From Bacteroides uniformis (GTDB lineage Bacteria; Bacteroidota; Bacteroidia; Bacteroidales; Bacteroidaceae): 64,000 nucleotides of DNA. Under the pieces are notes generated by a model. That model saw only the letters and a program-made list of their open reading frames with translations, ran no database searches and was not told the DNA's origin. Every line of letters begins with the position of its first letter. Positions within the stretch are counted from its first letter, which is position 1. A program made the translations under genes and the position numbers. Shown here piece by piece: positions 19,329 through 27,967 of the stretch. The stretch lies in the NCBI RefSeq assembly GCF_025147485.1, contig NZ_CP102263.1, positions 1,067,501 through 1,131,500 on the forward strand, in the 5' to 3' direction.

Positions 19329-19358
19329 CCGTAAACTTCGCATTCTGCCGGATTACGG
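19329..19358. promoter_or_regulatory. Candidate operator (CCGTAA, N18, TTACGG)
   Basis: A perfect 6-bp inverted repeat just upstream of the -33 region of the frd promoter. Position and symmetry suit a dimeric regulator. This is inference. Confidence 0.3.
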
Positions 19359-19375
19359 AATTATTTCTTTAATCG

Positions 19376-19407
19376 CTTGCTTTATCGCTGGATTTCTCCT
19401 ATTTTTG
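19376..19407 (+). promoter_or_regulatory. frdCAB promoter (CTTG, N20, TATTTTTG)
   Basis: CTTG at 19376-19379 and TATTTTTG at 19400-19407 leave a leader of about 64 nt before frdC. The -7 octamer is identical to that of the AraC paralog at 23983-23990. Confidence 0.65.
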
Positions 19408-19477
19408 CGAAACATTTACAGAAGTATCCTGATAGAACAAATTTTCAAACTATTAAATAACTTAAATTCAATCATTT

Positions 19478-20176
19478 ATGTGGTTAAGTAATTCATCTGT
19501 AGGAAGGAAAGTGGTGATGAGCGTTACCGGTATCGCCCTTGTCCTGTTTCTGACATTTCACATGGCGATGAACCTGGTTGCATTAGTCTCGGCTAATGGC
19601 TACAACATGGTTTGTGAGTTCCTGGGAGCAAACTGGTACGCATTGGTGGCTACGGTAGGTCTGGCTGCCTTATTCATCATCCACATCATCTACGCTTTCT
19701 GGCTGACTATGCAGAACCGTAAGGCACGTGGTAGCGAACGTTATGCCGTTACGGAAAAGCCCAAGACTGTGGAATGGGCTTCTCAGAACATGCTCGTACT
19801 GGGTATCATCGTAATCGTGGGTTTGGGCCTGCACCTGGTAAACTTCTGGGCTAAAATGCAGCTTCCCGAGTTGATGCACAACATGGGCATGCATGCCGAC
19901 ACCCTCACGCTGGCATATGCAGCCAACGGTGTCTATCACATTCAAAACACCTTCAGCAATCCGGTATTCGTAGTGCTTTACCTCGTTTGGCTGGGCGCAT
20001 TGTGGTTCCACCTCACTCACGGTTTCTGGAGCTCCATGCAGTCTTTGGGCTGGAACAACAAAGTATGGATTAACCGTTGGAAATGTATCTCCAACATCTA
20101 TTCTACTATCGTTGTCCTCTGCTTCGCTCTGGTAGTTGTCGTATTCTTTGCAAAATCATTGTGCGGCGCTTGCTAA
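19478..20176 (+). CDS. frdC: Fumarate reductase cytochrome b subunit
   Basis: 232 residues with five membrane helices, like the di-heme single-chain cytochrome b of Wolinella-type (type B) quinol:fumarate reductases. Histidines in helices (FHMAMNLVAL, FIIHIIYAFW, WFHLTHGFWSS) are candidate heme ligands. It anchors FrdAB and passes electrons from menaquinol. First gene of the frdCAB operon; 36 nt separate it from frdA. Fumarate reductase is central to anaerobic succinate formation in Bacteroides. Confidence 0.93.
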   Translation: MWLSNSSVGRKVVMSVTGIALVLFLTFHMAMNLVALVSANGYNMVCEFLGANWYALVATVGLAALFIIHIIYAFWLTMQNRKARGSERYAVTEKPKTVEWASQNMLVLGIIVIVGLGLHLVNFWAKMQLPELMHNMGMHADTLTLAYAANGVYHIQNTFSNPVFVVLYLVWLGALWFHLTHGFWSSMQSLGWNNKVWINRWKCISNIYSTIVVLCFALVVVVFFAKSLCGAC

Positions 20177-20180
20177 ATTC

Positions 20181-20212
20181 AAATTGTAAATGACTAAATT
20201 GTAAATTGCATT
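20181..20212 (+). repeat. Heptamer-type A/T repeat before frdA
   Basis: AAATTGTAAA and CTAAATTGTAAATTG motifs repeat between frdC and the frdA ATG at 20213. Same repeat type as before purD and znuA. Confidence 0.65.
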
Positions 20213-22159
20213 ATGACTAAGATAGATTCTAAAATACCGGAAGGACCGGTGGCTGAGAAATGGACCAATTATAAAGCTCACCAAAAATTAGTGAACCCTG
20301 CCAACAAGCGTCGTCTGGACATCATCGTAGTAGGAACCGGACTTGCCGGTGCCAGTGCTGCCGCCTCTCTGGGCGAAATGGGTTTCAGAGTATTCAACTT
20401 CTGCATCCAGGACTCTCCGCGCCGTGCACACTCCATCGCTGCACAAGGTGGTATCAATGCTGCTAAGAATTACCAAAACGACGGTGACTCTGTATACCGT
20501 CTGTTCTACGATACAGTAAAGGGTGGCGACTACCGTGCCCGCGAAGCTAACGTTTACCGTCTGGCTGAAGTATCCAACAATATTATCGACCAATGCGTTG
20601 CACAAGGTGTTCCTTTCGCCCGCGAATACGGCGGTACACTGGACAACCGTTCTTTCGGTGGTGCTCAGGTATCCCGTACTTTCTATGCCAAGGGTCAGAC
20701 CGGACAGCAGCTGTTGCTGGGTGCATACTCTGCATTGAGCCGCCAGGTGAACGTAGGCACTGTGAAACTGTATACCCGCTACGAAATGGAAGACGTTGTC
20801 CTCATTGACGGACGTGCCCGCGGTATCATTGCAAAGAACCTCGTTACCGGTAAATTGGAACGTTTTGCCGCCCACGCTGTGGTAATCGCTACCGGTGGTT
20901 ACGGCAATGCCTACTTCCTTTCTACCAATGCAATGGCATGTAACTGCTCTGCAGCAATGGCTTGCTACCGTAAAGGTGCCTGGTTTGCCAACCCTGCTTA
21001 CGTACAGATTCACCCCACTTGTATCCCGGTTCACGGCGACAAGCAGTCTAAGCTGACTTTGATGTCCGAATCTCTGCGTAACGATGGTCGTATCTGGGTT
21101 CCGAAGAAGCTGGAAGATGCCAAGAAACTGCAGGAAGGTACACTGCAAGGAAAAGATATTCCCGAGGAAGACCGCGACTACTACCTGGAACGCCGTTATC
21201 CGGCATTCGGTAACCTCGTTCCGCGTGACGTTGCCAGCCGCGCTGCCAAAGAACGCTGCGACAAGGGCTTCGGCGTGAACAACACCGGTCTTGCCGTATT
21301 CCTTGACTTCTCCGAAGCTATCAACCGTCTGGGTAAAGATGTCGTTGCACAACGTTACGGCAACCTCTTCGATATGTATGAAGAAATCACTGATGTCAGC
21401 CCATACGAAAACCCGATGATGATTTATCCGGCTATCCACTATACCATGGGTGGTATCTGGGTTGACTACGAACTGATGACCTCCATCAAGGGACTGTTCG
21501 CCATCGGTGAATGTAACTTCTCCGACCACGGTGCAAACCGCCTCGGTGCTTCCGCCCTGATGCAAGGTCTGGCCGATGGTTACTTCGTATTGCCTTACAC
21601 TATCCAGAACTATCTGGCCGACCAGATTACAGTTCCCCGTTTCTCTACCGACCTGCCCGAATTTGCAGCTGCAGAAAAGGCCGTTCAGGAGAAGATTGAC
21701 TGGATGATGAACATCAAGGGTAAGAAGTCTGTAGACTCTATCCACAAGGAACTGGGCCACATTATGTGGGAATATGTAGGTATGGGACGTACGGCCGAAG
21801 GCTTGAAGGAAGGTCTGAAGAAGCTGAAAGAAGTCCGCAAGGAGTTCGAGAAAGAACTGTTCATCCCGGGCGACAAGGAAGGTATGAATGTAGAACTCGA
21901 CAAGGCTATCCGTCTGTACGACTTCATCACTATGGGCGAGCTGGTTGCTTACGATGCACTGAACCGTAACGAAAGCTGCGGCGGTCACTTCCGTGAAGAA
22001 TATCAGACTGAAGAAGGCGAAGCCAAGCGTGACGATGAAAACTACTTCTACGTGGCTTGCTGGGAATATCAGGGTTCTGACGAAAAGGAACCGGTATTGC
22101 TGAAAGAGCCGCTGGTTTACGAAGCAATCAAGGTACAGACTCGTAACTACAAGAGCTAA
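20213..22159 (+). CDS. frdA: Fumarate reductase flavoprotein subunit
   Basis: 648 residues. The FAD-binding start is [19 protein letters not shown]. The flavinylation segment [14 protein letters not shown] contains the histidine that binds FAD covalently in this family. HPTCIPVHG and the EGR-like and [13 protein letters not shown] stretches belong to the substrate and FAD domains. The C-terminal domain is helical and acidic. It reduces fumarate to succinate in the cytoplasm, bound to FrdB and FrdC. The gene lies 36 nt after frdC and 33 nt before frdB. Confidence 0.95.
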   Translation: MTKIDSKIPEGPVAEKWTNYKAHQKLVNPANKRRLDIIVVGTGLAGASAAASLGEMGFRVFNFCIQDSPRRAHSIAAQGGINAAKNYQNDGDSVYRLFYDTVKGGDYRAREANVYRLAEVSNNIIDQCVAQGVPFAREYGGTLDNRSFGGAQVSRTFYAKGQTGQQLLLGAYSALSRQVNVGTVKLYTRYEMEDVVLIDGRARGIIAKNLVTGKLERFAAHAVVIATGGYGNAYFLSTNAMACNCSAAMACYRKGAWFANPAYVQIHPTCIPVHGDKQSKLTLMSESLRNDGRIWVPKKLEDAKKLQEGTLQGKDIPEEDRDYYLERRYPAFGNLVPRDVASRAAKERCDKGFGVNNTGLAVFLDFSEAINRLGKDVVAQRYGNLFDMYEEITDVSPYENPMMIYPAIHYTMGGIWVDYELMTSIKGLFAIGECNFSDHGANRLGASALMQGLADGYFVLPYTIQNYLADQITVPRFSTDLPEFAAAEKAVQEKIDWMMNIKGKKSVDSIHKELGHIMWEYVGMGRTAEGLKEGLKKLKEVRKEFEKELFIPGDKEGMNVELDKAIRLYDFITMGELVAYDALNRNESCGGHFREEYQTEEGEAKRDDENYFYVACWEYQGSDEKEPVLLKEPLVYEAIKVQTRNYKS

Positions 22160-22192
22160 TCGGGAAGTTGAACATTTAAAGAATTAAAGAAA

Positions 22193-22948
22193 ATGGATAA
22201 AAATATATCATTTACGCTCAAGGTATGGCGCCAGAAGGGTCCGAAAGCAAAAGGCGCTTTTGAAACATACCAAATGAAAGATATCCCGGGCGATACTTCA
22301 TTCCTCGAAATGCTGGATATCTTGAACGAACAGCTGATTTCTGAAGGTAAAGAACCGGTTGTATTCGACCACGACTGCCGCGAAGGTATCTGCGGTATGT
22401 GTTCGCTCTACATCAACGGACATCCCCACGGTCCTGCAACCGGCGCTACGACTTGCCAGATTTATATGCGTCGTTTCAACGACGGCGATACCATCACTGT
22501 TGAACCGTGGCGCTCTGCCGGTTTCCCGGTTATCAAGGACTTGATGGTCGACCGTACGGCCTACGACAAGATTATGCAGGCAGGCGGCTACGTCAGCGTA
22601 CGTACCGGTGCTCCCCAGGATGCCAACGCTATCCTGATTCCGAAGCCCATCGCTGACGAGGCTATGGATGCTGCCAGCTGTATCGGTTGTGGTGCTTGTG
22701 TGGCTGCTTGTAAGAACGGTTCTGCTATGCTGTTCGTTTCTGCCAAGGTGAGCCAGCTGAACCTGTTGCCCCAAGGCAAACCGGAAGCATTGCGCCGTGC
22801 CAAGGCTATGTTGAGCAAGATGGACGAACTCGGTTTCGGTAACTGTACAAACACTCGTGCGTGCGAAGCTGAATGCCCGAAGAATGTTTCCATCAGCAAC
22901 ATTGCTCGCCTGAACCGCGACTTTATCATTGCGAAACTGAAAGACTAA
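22193..22948 (+). CDS. frdB: Fumarate reductase iron-sulfur subunit
   Basis: 251 residues. The N-terminal plant-type ferredoxin domain has [15 protein letters not shown] for the [2Fe-2S] cluster. The C-terminal domain has [14 protein letters not shown] and [15 protein letters not shown] for the [4Fe-4S] and [3Fe-4S] centres. It carries electrons from the cytochrome b subunit to FrdA. Last gene of the operon. A hairpin at 22985-23015 and a terminator at 23053-23089 follow. Confidence 0.95.
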   Translation: MDKNISFTLKVWRQKGPKAKGAFETYQMKDIPGDTSFLEMLDILNEQLISEGKEPVVFDHDCREGICGMCSLYINGHPHGPATGATTCQIYMRRFNDGDTITVEPWRSAGFPVIKDLMVDRTAYDKIMQAGGYVSVRTGAPQDANAILIPKPIADEAMDAASCIGCGACVAACKNGSAMLFVSAKVSQLNLLPQGKPEALRRAKAMLSKMDELGFGNCTNTRACEAECPKNVSISNIARLNRDFIIAKLKD

Positions 22949-22984
22949 TCCGGTCTTTCTGCAAATAATATAGGATGCGCTTCG

Positions 22985-23015
22985 GATAAACCTTTTGAGC
23001 AAGCTCAGATTTATC
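22985..23015 (+). other. Hairpin in the frdB 3' region
   Basis: GATAAA pairs with TTTATC and TTGAGC with GCTCAG around an AA loop. It has no T-run and lies before the true terminator; it may stabilise the 3' end of the mRNA. Confidence 0.5.
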
Positions 23016-23052
23016 ACTCAGCTTTCACTATATTTGATTAATATCACAAGAG

Positions 23053-23089
23053 ACTCCTCTGCCGGGAAACCGCCGGAGGAGTTTTTTTA
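23053..23089 (+). terminator. frdCAB terminator
   Basis: ACTCCT pairs with AGGAGT and inner CCGG with CCGG, followed by a T7 run. The T-run includes the stop codon of the convergent AraC gene. Confidence 0.85.
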
Positions 23090-23950
23090 TGACATGCCGT
23101 TTACTTCAGATAAATTGCCGGCACGCAAGCTACGGGGAGAAGCCCCGAAATTCTTTTTGCAGAAATTGGAAAAATGAGGCAGCGATTCAAAGCCATATTT
23201 ATAGCAAATCTCTGATATAGAAGCATCCGTATAACGAAGTTCATAAACCACGCTTTCCTTCCTCCGTTCCATCATCCACTCGTACACCGGTTGATGAAAA
23301 ACAGAATTGAATATACGCCGGAAAGTAGCTACTGTATATCCTCCCAACTGGGCAAGTTCCTCTACCGTCTTGACTTTGGCATGATTCTGCAAGACAAAGT
23401 AGTGGAAGGAATTAGTATACTGGGCAAGAGGATGTATCAGCATGGAAAGCTCATAGTCGGAGTAGTAATTTCCAAGAATGAAAGCAAGTTCTTTCCGTTT
23501 GAAACAAAGTATTTCCCGGCAAATCTTCTCCTCGGACAAATAGGCCTTGGAACTTTCCAGAAAGAGCTGCAACTCGGGAGTAATGGTCAAAGGATAGAAT
23601 ATCAATGGAGGGGTAACCTCTTTCATAATATGGTTATACCGGTCCTCACAGAAGAATTCAGGCTTACTGAACCGGTAACAAACGCATTCCACATCCGTCA
23701 TGGCAAGTATTTCGTACTTGGAACCAATAGCTTGAAGGATGAACTCACCTGCATGCAACACAGTTCCCGCATACTCCTTACTGTTGACAAGCACTTCTCC
23801 TTTCAGCAGGAAAATTATAATATTTTCCTCACACTTTCGCGCCGGCAGATGGAATCCTCTGGGGTGGGAAGCATATATTATTGCATTGTCCACAGCCTTG
23901 GGACATTGAGCGCATTGTTTTTTACCTCTGCAAGCAGAAGAGTTGGGCAT
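23087..23950 (-). CDS. AraC-family transcriptional regulator (right flank of frdCAB)
   Basis: 287 residues from the ATG at 23950; a longer frame from 24034 is unlikely because the -7 element and a terminator lie inside it. It has the same plan as the regulator at 18413: N-terminal cysteines C-x5-C-x2-C (residues 6-15), a cupin-like domain (IIFLLKGEVLVNS, LQAIGSKYEI) and an AraC DNA-binding domain (VEELAQLGGYTVATFRRIF; ISEICYKYGFESLPHFSNFCKK). It is convergent with frdB and lies downstream of the fimbrial operon, so it could act on either. Signal unknown. Confidence 0.83.
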   Translation of the reverse strand: MPNSSACRGKKQCAQCPKAVDNAIIYASHPRGFHLPARKCEENIIIFLLKGEVLVNSKEYAGTVLHAGEFILQAIGSKYEILAMTDVECVCYRFSKPEFFCEDRYNHIMKEVTPPLIFYPLTITPELQLFLESSKAYLSEEKICREILCFKRKELAFILGNYYSDYELSMLIHPLAQYTNSFHYFVLQNHAKVKTVEELAQLGGYTVATFRRIFNSVFHQPVYEWMMERRKESVVYELRYTDASISEICYKYGFESLPHFSNFCKKNFGASPRSLRAGNLSEVNGMS

Positions 23951-23982
23951 CGGCAAGTAGATTTGTTTGTTTGTTGCAGTGA

Positions 23983-23990
23983 CAAAAATA
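23983..23990 (-). promoter_or_regulatory. -7 promoter element for the second AraC gene
   Basis: Reverse-strand TATTTTTG, 32 nt from the ATG at 23950. Confidence 0.55.
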
Positions 23991-24014
23991 GATAAATAAT
24001 ACTCATAAAAGAAA

Positions 24015-24053
24015 CATTCCCCGAAAACTTTCATAAAGAAGTTTCGGGGAATG
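24015..24053 (-). terminator. Terminator of the fimbrial operon
   Basis: A 14-15 bp stem (24015-24030 with 24039-24053, one bulge) followed on the reverse strand by a T-rich run. It lies between the fimbrillin gene and the AraC promoter. Confidence 0.75.
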
Positions 24054-24098
24054 AATAAAATAGAAGTAATTCAGTTTTTTATTGCGGACAGTGCCGTT

Positions 24099-25067
24099 TT
24101 ATTTTTCCACGTTCGTATCATCAGCCGTACTCCATGGACCAACTTCAGGTACAAAGGTTACTTTTGCCGCCTTATTGGCCAGCGTCAGCGTATAACGTAT
24201 CTTTTTGCCTTCACCCCAGGCTTGTGTATCATTCAAGTCAATGGCGGAAGTTACAGTATCAAGAAGAACGTCTTTCTCATAGATGTCATAGACAACATTG
24301 ATTTTGGCATTCGTATCCAACGTCTGGGGCATCAACATCCAGGCTGCATTCATTTCCACACCCGTTGTATTCACTTCCAATGCACTGCCGGCAATCGTAT
24401 GCGCATAAGTGGCTGTTCCTTCTTGTGACTTCCATGTTGAATCATCAAAACCATAAGTTCCCTTATTGTGCACGCCGGATATTGTAAGTGTTTTCAGTTT
24501 ATAAGTCAAAGCGTCGGCTGCCTTGACAGTGAAATTTATTTGGGTCAGTATATGGCCGAATTTCAAAGATACCCCACTGGCATTTGATGCCTTGGTTGCA
24601 TCCGTCACTTTCGCGGCTACCAAGTCCGTTTGGGCAGCTACATCTGCTACCGTATAAGTAATGGAAGGATATATAGCACCAGCAGCCGGTTGATTGTACG
24701 TCAAGGCTCCGGTACCCGGATTCCCGTAAGCAAAGAACTGCAAGTTATCCGTCATTGGCCAATAATATGTTCCCCCAGTCAAACTCCAGTTGGGAGCACT
24801 ATAGGTTACTTTAACATCTGTCATGAATTCCTTCATCGCATCAAAAGTCGCAACGGAGGCCATTGCTGTCGCTCCCGTATTATAAGCATACACAGTGAAC
24901 CCTACCTTCTGCAATTCCGGCAAATCAGTCACTGTGGCTCTCGTAGTGTTACCCACTACTGTTCCCAATTTAATCTCTGCCTTTTGTCCGGCATTCTCTA
25001 TCTCCTCACTTTCCGAGCAACTCATTACTGCTGCTGCAGCCAAAGCCAAAAATAAAACCTTCTTCAT
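24099..25067 (-). CDS. Fimbrillin-family lipoprotein (Mfa1-like)
   Basis: 322 residues with a lipoprotein signal peptide (AAAAVMSCSESEE). The beta-sandwich sequence has family hallmarks: an early TRAT motif, FTVYAYNTGA, WSLTGGTYYWPMTDNLQFFAYG, a LKFGHILTQINFTVKA strand and a closing WGEGKKIRYTLTL. Proteins of this type are prepilins of Bacteroidales type V pili, secreted as lipoproteins and assembled after Arg-gingipain-like cleavage by strand exchange. It could be the stalk or a tip/anchor subunit. It is last in a leftward operon with DUF5119 and DUF3575 genes. Confidence 0.85.
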   Translation of the reverse strand: MKKVLFLALAAAAVMSCSESEEIENAGQKAEIKLGTVVGNTTRATVTDLPELQKVGFTVYAYNTGATAMASVATFDAMKEFMTDVKVTYSAPNWSLTGGTYYWPMTDNLQFFAYGNPGTGALTYNQPAAGAIYPSITYTVADVAAQTDLVAAKVTDATKASNASGVSLKFGHILTQINFTVKAADALTYKLKTLTISGVHNKGTYGFDDSTWKSQEGTATYAHTIAGSALEVNTTGVEMNAAWMLMPQTLDTNAKINVVYDIYEKDVLLDTVTSAIDLNDTQAWGEGKKIRYTLTLANKAAKVTFVPEVGPWSTADDTNVEK

Positions 25068-25112
25068 AATTGTCTGTTATTAAAGTTAATATATTTATTT
25101 GTCTGTTTGCTA

Positions 25113-26096
25113 TCAATTCACTGGTAGCTCCACATCCGTCTCATCATCCCAATCGTCCACATCGCCACCAATCCCTCCATCTCCTTCATCGGTTCCCGGT
25201 TCCAAATCATCCACCACAACCTTGTCCTCCGGTACGGGAACTTCGATATGGATTTCCGACCCAGGAACGCCCACATCAGGTTCTTCTTCGCCTCCTCCCG
25301 AGGGAGGAGCTGTTTCAATCACTTCCGTGATGTCTACCTTCACCTCTTGAACCGTTTTATCTCGTTTCACAATCTTCAGTGTCAGCAACATAGGACTATC
25401 CGCACGGGTCTTGGTATCTTTCAGTAATACAAAACTGGAGAAATACCCCCATAAAAGCCCGTTTTCACGCTTTGTATCCACACATATAGGTACCTCGCTC
25501 AAATGGCAAGCACGGTTGCCTATAAAGTAACTTCCGTTCAAGCCGTCCACATGGCAGATGATGCTCGATATTCTATCCCATCCTTCCACCTTTATATCAA
25601 AGGAATAATGGTCCACTACCGCTTCCGGCTTCCAGTCCAACGGAAGCGCCACATCACTCTGCCCTATTTCCACCTCGTCCAAAGCCACCACATACAAAGG
25701 GTCGGGCGACCAAACCATATTTTCGTGTACATCCAGCCCCGTACAGTGTCCCGTAAAAGCCTCAATCGTCTCATAACTCTCGTCGCCCCGTATCTGTATA
25801 CTCTCCGTATTGAAGTTATAGGCCACCACCGCATACTTCCCCGGCGGTACCTTCACCTCACCCCCTCCGGCAGGCAGATAACTTTCAACCTTTCTCCCCT
25901 GAGTATCTTTCGGATAGAAGATAATCCGCATGGTCTGCGGCAGCTTATCCGTCACCCCTTTCCAATCCAGTTTAATCTGTACTCCGCTAACGGGATAATC
26001 ATCCAGCATATCGCGGAAGTCACAGCTTCCCAGCATTGGCAACAGTCCGAAGAACAGCCAGAGAATCATATGCCGTGCATCTTTCATACCACTCAT
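25113..26096 (-). CDS. DUF5119-type fimbrial-locus lipoprotein
   Basis: 327 residues from the ATG at 26096, whose ATGA overlaps the upstream stop codon. The lipobox is LLPMLGSC. The body is beta-rich (SGVQIKLDWKG, PPGKYAVVAYNFNTESIQI). Such DUF5119 proteins accompany fimbrillin genes in Bacteroides and are probably anchor or accessory pilus components. The last 60 residues are acidic and Pro/Gly-rich low complexity (PPSGGGEEEPDVG, DDWDDETD). ATG at 26087 is another possible start. Confidence 0.72.
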   Translation of the reverse strand: MSGMKDARHMILWLFFGLLPMLGSCDFRDMLDDYPVSGVQIKLDWKGVTDKLPQTMRIIFYPKDTQGRKVESYLPAGGGEVKVPPGKYAVVAYNFNTESIQIRGDESYETIEAFTGHCTGLDVHENMVWSPDPLYVVALDEVEIGQSDVALPLDWKPEAVVDHYSFDIKVEGWDRISSIICHVDGLNGSYFIGNRACHLSEVPICVDTKRENGLLWGYFSSFVLLKDTKTRADSPMLLTLKIVKRDKTVQEVKVDITEVIETAPPSGGGEEEPDVGVPGSEIHIEVPVPEDKVVVDDLEPGTDEGDGGIGGDVDDWDDETDVELPVN

Positions 26097-26716
26097 CTCC
26101 CCGACGTTAGAAGCCATACCAAAGAAATTTTTGCTTTTGTCGGCCCGATAAAGTGATACTTTCCACTACTGACCCAAACCAAGTCATTTCCATAAGAAGT
26201 ATATTTCCTGTACTCCGTATCCAAGTATCCAATGCCCACACTGAATTCAATCGCCAGATGCCGAGCCAGTGGACGCACGTATCCATAAGTTATTCCTGCA
26301 GCTGCGTAATACTTCCCCCGGTATCCCTTCTCCTTTTTCAACTGAAAATCATAGGTACCTCCTTCGGCATATGCTCCCAGGAAGTGTCCGGACAATCTTC
26401 CGCGCGTATGGCGGTTTCCCAACCAGTAACGCGCCTCTGTCCCTCCCGAAAGGAGCTGATAGCAGAAATTACATCCGCTGTCAGACCACCAAGGGCATTT
26501 GTACTCAACATTCAAAGACCACCTCTTTCCCAATGGCAGCTCCACTTCTATGTTCGGAGCCAAGGCCAGGTCGTAAAGCAAATTATTTTTTAACGCCAGC
26601 ACCGTTTTACAAGTATGGCTATGGGATTCTGCCGACTTATTCTGCCCTATTACCTGCCCCGACATCATACAAAAAAGGAGTAGCCAAAGGACATATATAA
26701 AAATGCGTTTTCCCAT
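26093..26716 (-). CDS. DUF3575 outer-membrane protein of the fimbrial locus
   Basis: 207 residues with a signal peptide (ending about SGQVIGQ). The segment LALKNNLLYDLALAPNIEVELPLGKRWSLNVEY starts the DUF3575 domain, followed by alternating beta strands (YGYVRPLARHLAIEFSVGIGYL), suggesting a small outer-membrane barrel. These genes commonly lead fimbrillin loci in Bacteroides; their exact function is not established. It is first in the operon and overlaps the DUF5119 gene by 4 nt. A -7 element (reverse-strand TACTTTTG) lies at 26737-26744. Confidence 0.75.
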   Translation of the reverse strand: MGKRIFIYVLWLLLFCMMSGQVIGQNKSAESHSHTCKTVLALKNNLLYDLALAPNIEVELPLGKRWSLNVEYKCPWWSDSGCNFCYQLLSGGTEARYWLGNRHTRGRLSGHFLGAYAEGGTYDFQLKKEKGYRGKYYAAAGITYGYVRPLARHLAIEFSVGIGYLDTEYRKYTSYGNDLVWVSSGKYHFIGPTKAKISLVWLLTSGR

Positions 26717-26736
26717 AATTTCGCGTTGTATATAAA

Positions 26737-26744
26737 CAAAAGTA
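26737..26744 (-). promoter_or_regulatory. -7 promoter element for the fimbrial operon
   Basis: Reverse-strand TACTTTTG, 20 nt from the start of the DUF3575 gene. Confidence 0.5.
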
Positions 26745-26949
26745 GAAGATAATTACCGAATAAAAATCACTTTCCATCACTCTTTTCAAAGGCTGAAAGG
26801 TTCTGTGAAACGATTGAAACAGATTTGCAACTTCTGCCTTATCCGGGACGCTGTGAATAGATTCTTCTCTCTCAAAAAGTCAATCCGTGTGCGAAAACAG
26901 TAAAATTCAGTGAAAGAAATACAAAAGAAGTAGCAGGAACATTCTGAAA

Positions 26950-26981
26950 TTTGGAAGATAACAACGGGAACCTTACATTTG
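26950..26981 (+). promoter_or_regulatory. Orphan promoter (TTTG, N20, TACATTTG)
   Basis: TTTG at 26950-26953 and TACATTTG at 26974-26981. No coding region follows before a terminator at 27028-27052. Confidence 0.55.
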
Positions 26982-26987
26982 TAATGT

Positions 26988-27052
26988 GATTTTTTTCATA
27001 GTATTAGATTTAAGGTTAACAAAGGTTGGAGTACAGCGGTACTCCTTTTTTT
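26988..27052 (+). ncRNA. Candidate small RNA or leader attenuator
   Basis: A transcript from the orphan promoter would begin near 26988. It would end at a perfect 7-bp hairpin (GGAGTAC, AGCG, GTACTCC at 27028-27045) followed by T7. No rightward gene precedes the terminator after frdB, so it does not close a known operon. It may be a short RNA of about 65 nt, or an attenuator in the leader of the GDPD gene at 27145. A T7 run near 26989 is a possible complication. Confidence 0.4.
27028..27052 (+). terminator. Intrinsic terminator without an upstream gene
   Basis: A 7-bp perfect stem, a 4-nt loop and seven T residues. Confidence 0.8.
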
Positions 27053-27087
27053 ATGCCCATACGTTTCTCCGAATGACAAAAAATAGC

Positions 27088-27095
27088 TATCTTCG
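27088..27095 (+). promoter_or_regulatory. Possible -7 element TATCTTCG for the GDPD gene
   Basis: One mismatch to TAnnTTTG, with TTTC at 27064-27067 at standard spacing. It could drive the GDPD gene independently of the upstream terminator. Confidence 0.35.
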
Positions 27096-27144
27096 ATGGC
27101 TTTTATAACTGTTAAAGAAGAAAACATCACCACTTGAGCCCATT

Positions 27145-27948
27145 ATGAAAAAACCGGTACTCGCATTGCTTTCCATAATCCTACTTACCGCAGGATGTTC
27201 CCAACGGCCTGCCGCCACCACCAAGATACCCCTGACCAGCGCACACCGTGGTGCCGCCACCATCGCTCCCGAAAACACAATGGCATCCGTAGATTCGTGC
27301 ATCAAATACGGTGTAGGCAATATAGAATGCGATGTCTGCATCAGTAAGGACAGTGTCTTCTACGTACTGCACGATTCCACCCTCGACCGTACCACCAACG
27401 GTACCGGCGCCATCTCCCAATGGCTGTCCACCGACATCGACACACTGGATGCCGGCTCTTGGTTTGCGCCCCGATTTGCCGGACAACGGGTACTACGCCT
27501 TACCGACCTGCTACGCAAGGCCAAAGAGCACGGTTTAAGAATCACCATCGACTACCGCAACGGCGGTCTGCACCAATTACTGAACTTGATAAAGGACGAA
27601 GGCATGCTGGAAAACTGCAACTTCACCTTCAGCAAGGAGTATCATGCCAAATGCTTCAGAAAGATGGCACCCGAGGTAAGAACCCTGCAAGCCTACATCA
27701 AAAGTGAAAAGGACATAGAGCATGTCGTAAAGGAACTGCATCCCGACATCGCTGTCGTCTGGATTGACTCCCTTACCCCGCAATTCGTAAAGAAATGCCG
27801 TGAGCACAACCTGCAGGTACTGGCACTCGTCCTGGGGCTGGACGACAAGACGGAAGAGAACCAGAAGGCAGTCGACCTGGGGGTAGACATCATAGCGACG
27901 GACCACCCGGAAAAGTTCATCATGAAATACGGGAAACCGTCCATGTAA
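27145..27948 (+). CDS. Glycerophosphodiester phosphodiesterase-family lipoprotein
   Basis: 267 residues; lipobox LLTAGC. GDPD signature motifs are present: SAHRGAATIAPENT (catalytic His-Arg and Glu-Asn), NIECDVCISKDS (metal-binding acids) and LHDSTLDRTTNGTG (second His). The C-terminus ends the TIM barrel with IATDHPEKF. The enzyme hydrolyses glycerophosphodiesters to glycerol-3-phosphate and alcohol; as a lipoprotein it acts outside the cytoplasm. The gene is convergent with dprA, 19 nt apart. Confidence 0.9.
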   Translation: MKKPVLALLSIILLTAGCSQRPAATTKIPLTSAHRGAATIAPENTMASVDSCIKYGVGNIECDVCISKDSVFYVLHDSTLDRTTNGTGAISQWLSTDIDTLDAGSWFAPRFAGQRVLRLTDLLRKAKEHGLRITIDYRNGGLHQLLNLIKDEGMLENCNFTFSKEYHAKCFRKMAPEVRTLQAYIKSEKDIEHVVKELHPDIAVVWIDSLTPQFVKKCREHNLQVLALVLGLDDKTEENQKAVDLGVDIIATDHPEKFIMKYGKPSM

Positions 27949-27967
27949 GGCAAGAGACCTGCCGCGC

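Noticed and set aside
20288..21988. A 566-codon open frame antisense to frdA
   Set aside because: It mirrors a strongly conserved gene, has no recognisable domain and arises from the codon pattern of frdA.
23951..24034. N-terminal extension of the second AraC protein
   Set aside because: It contains the -7 promoter element and part of the fimbrial terminator.
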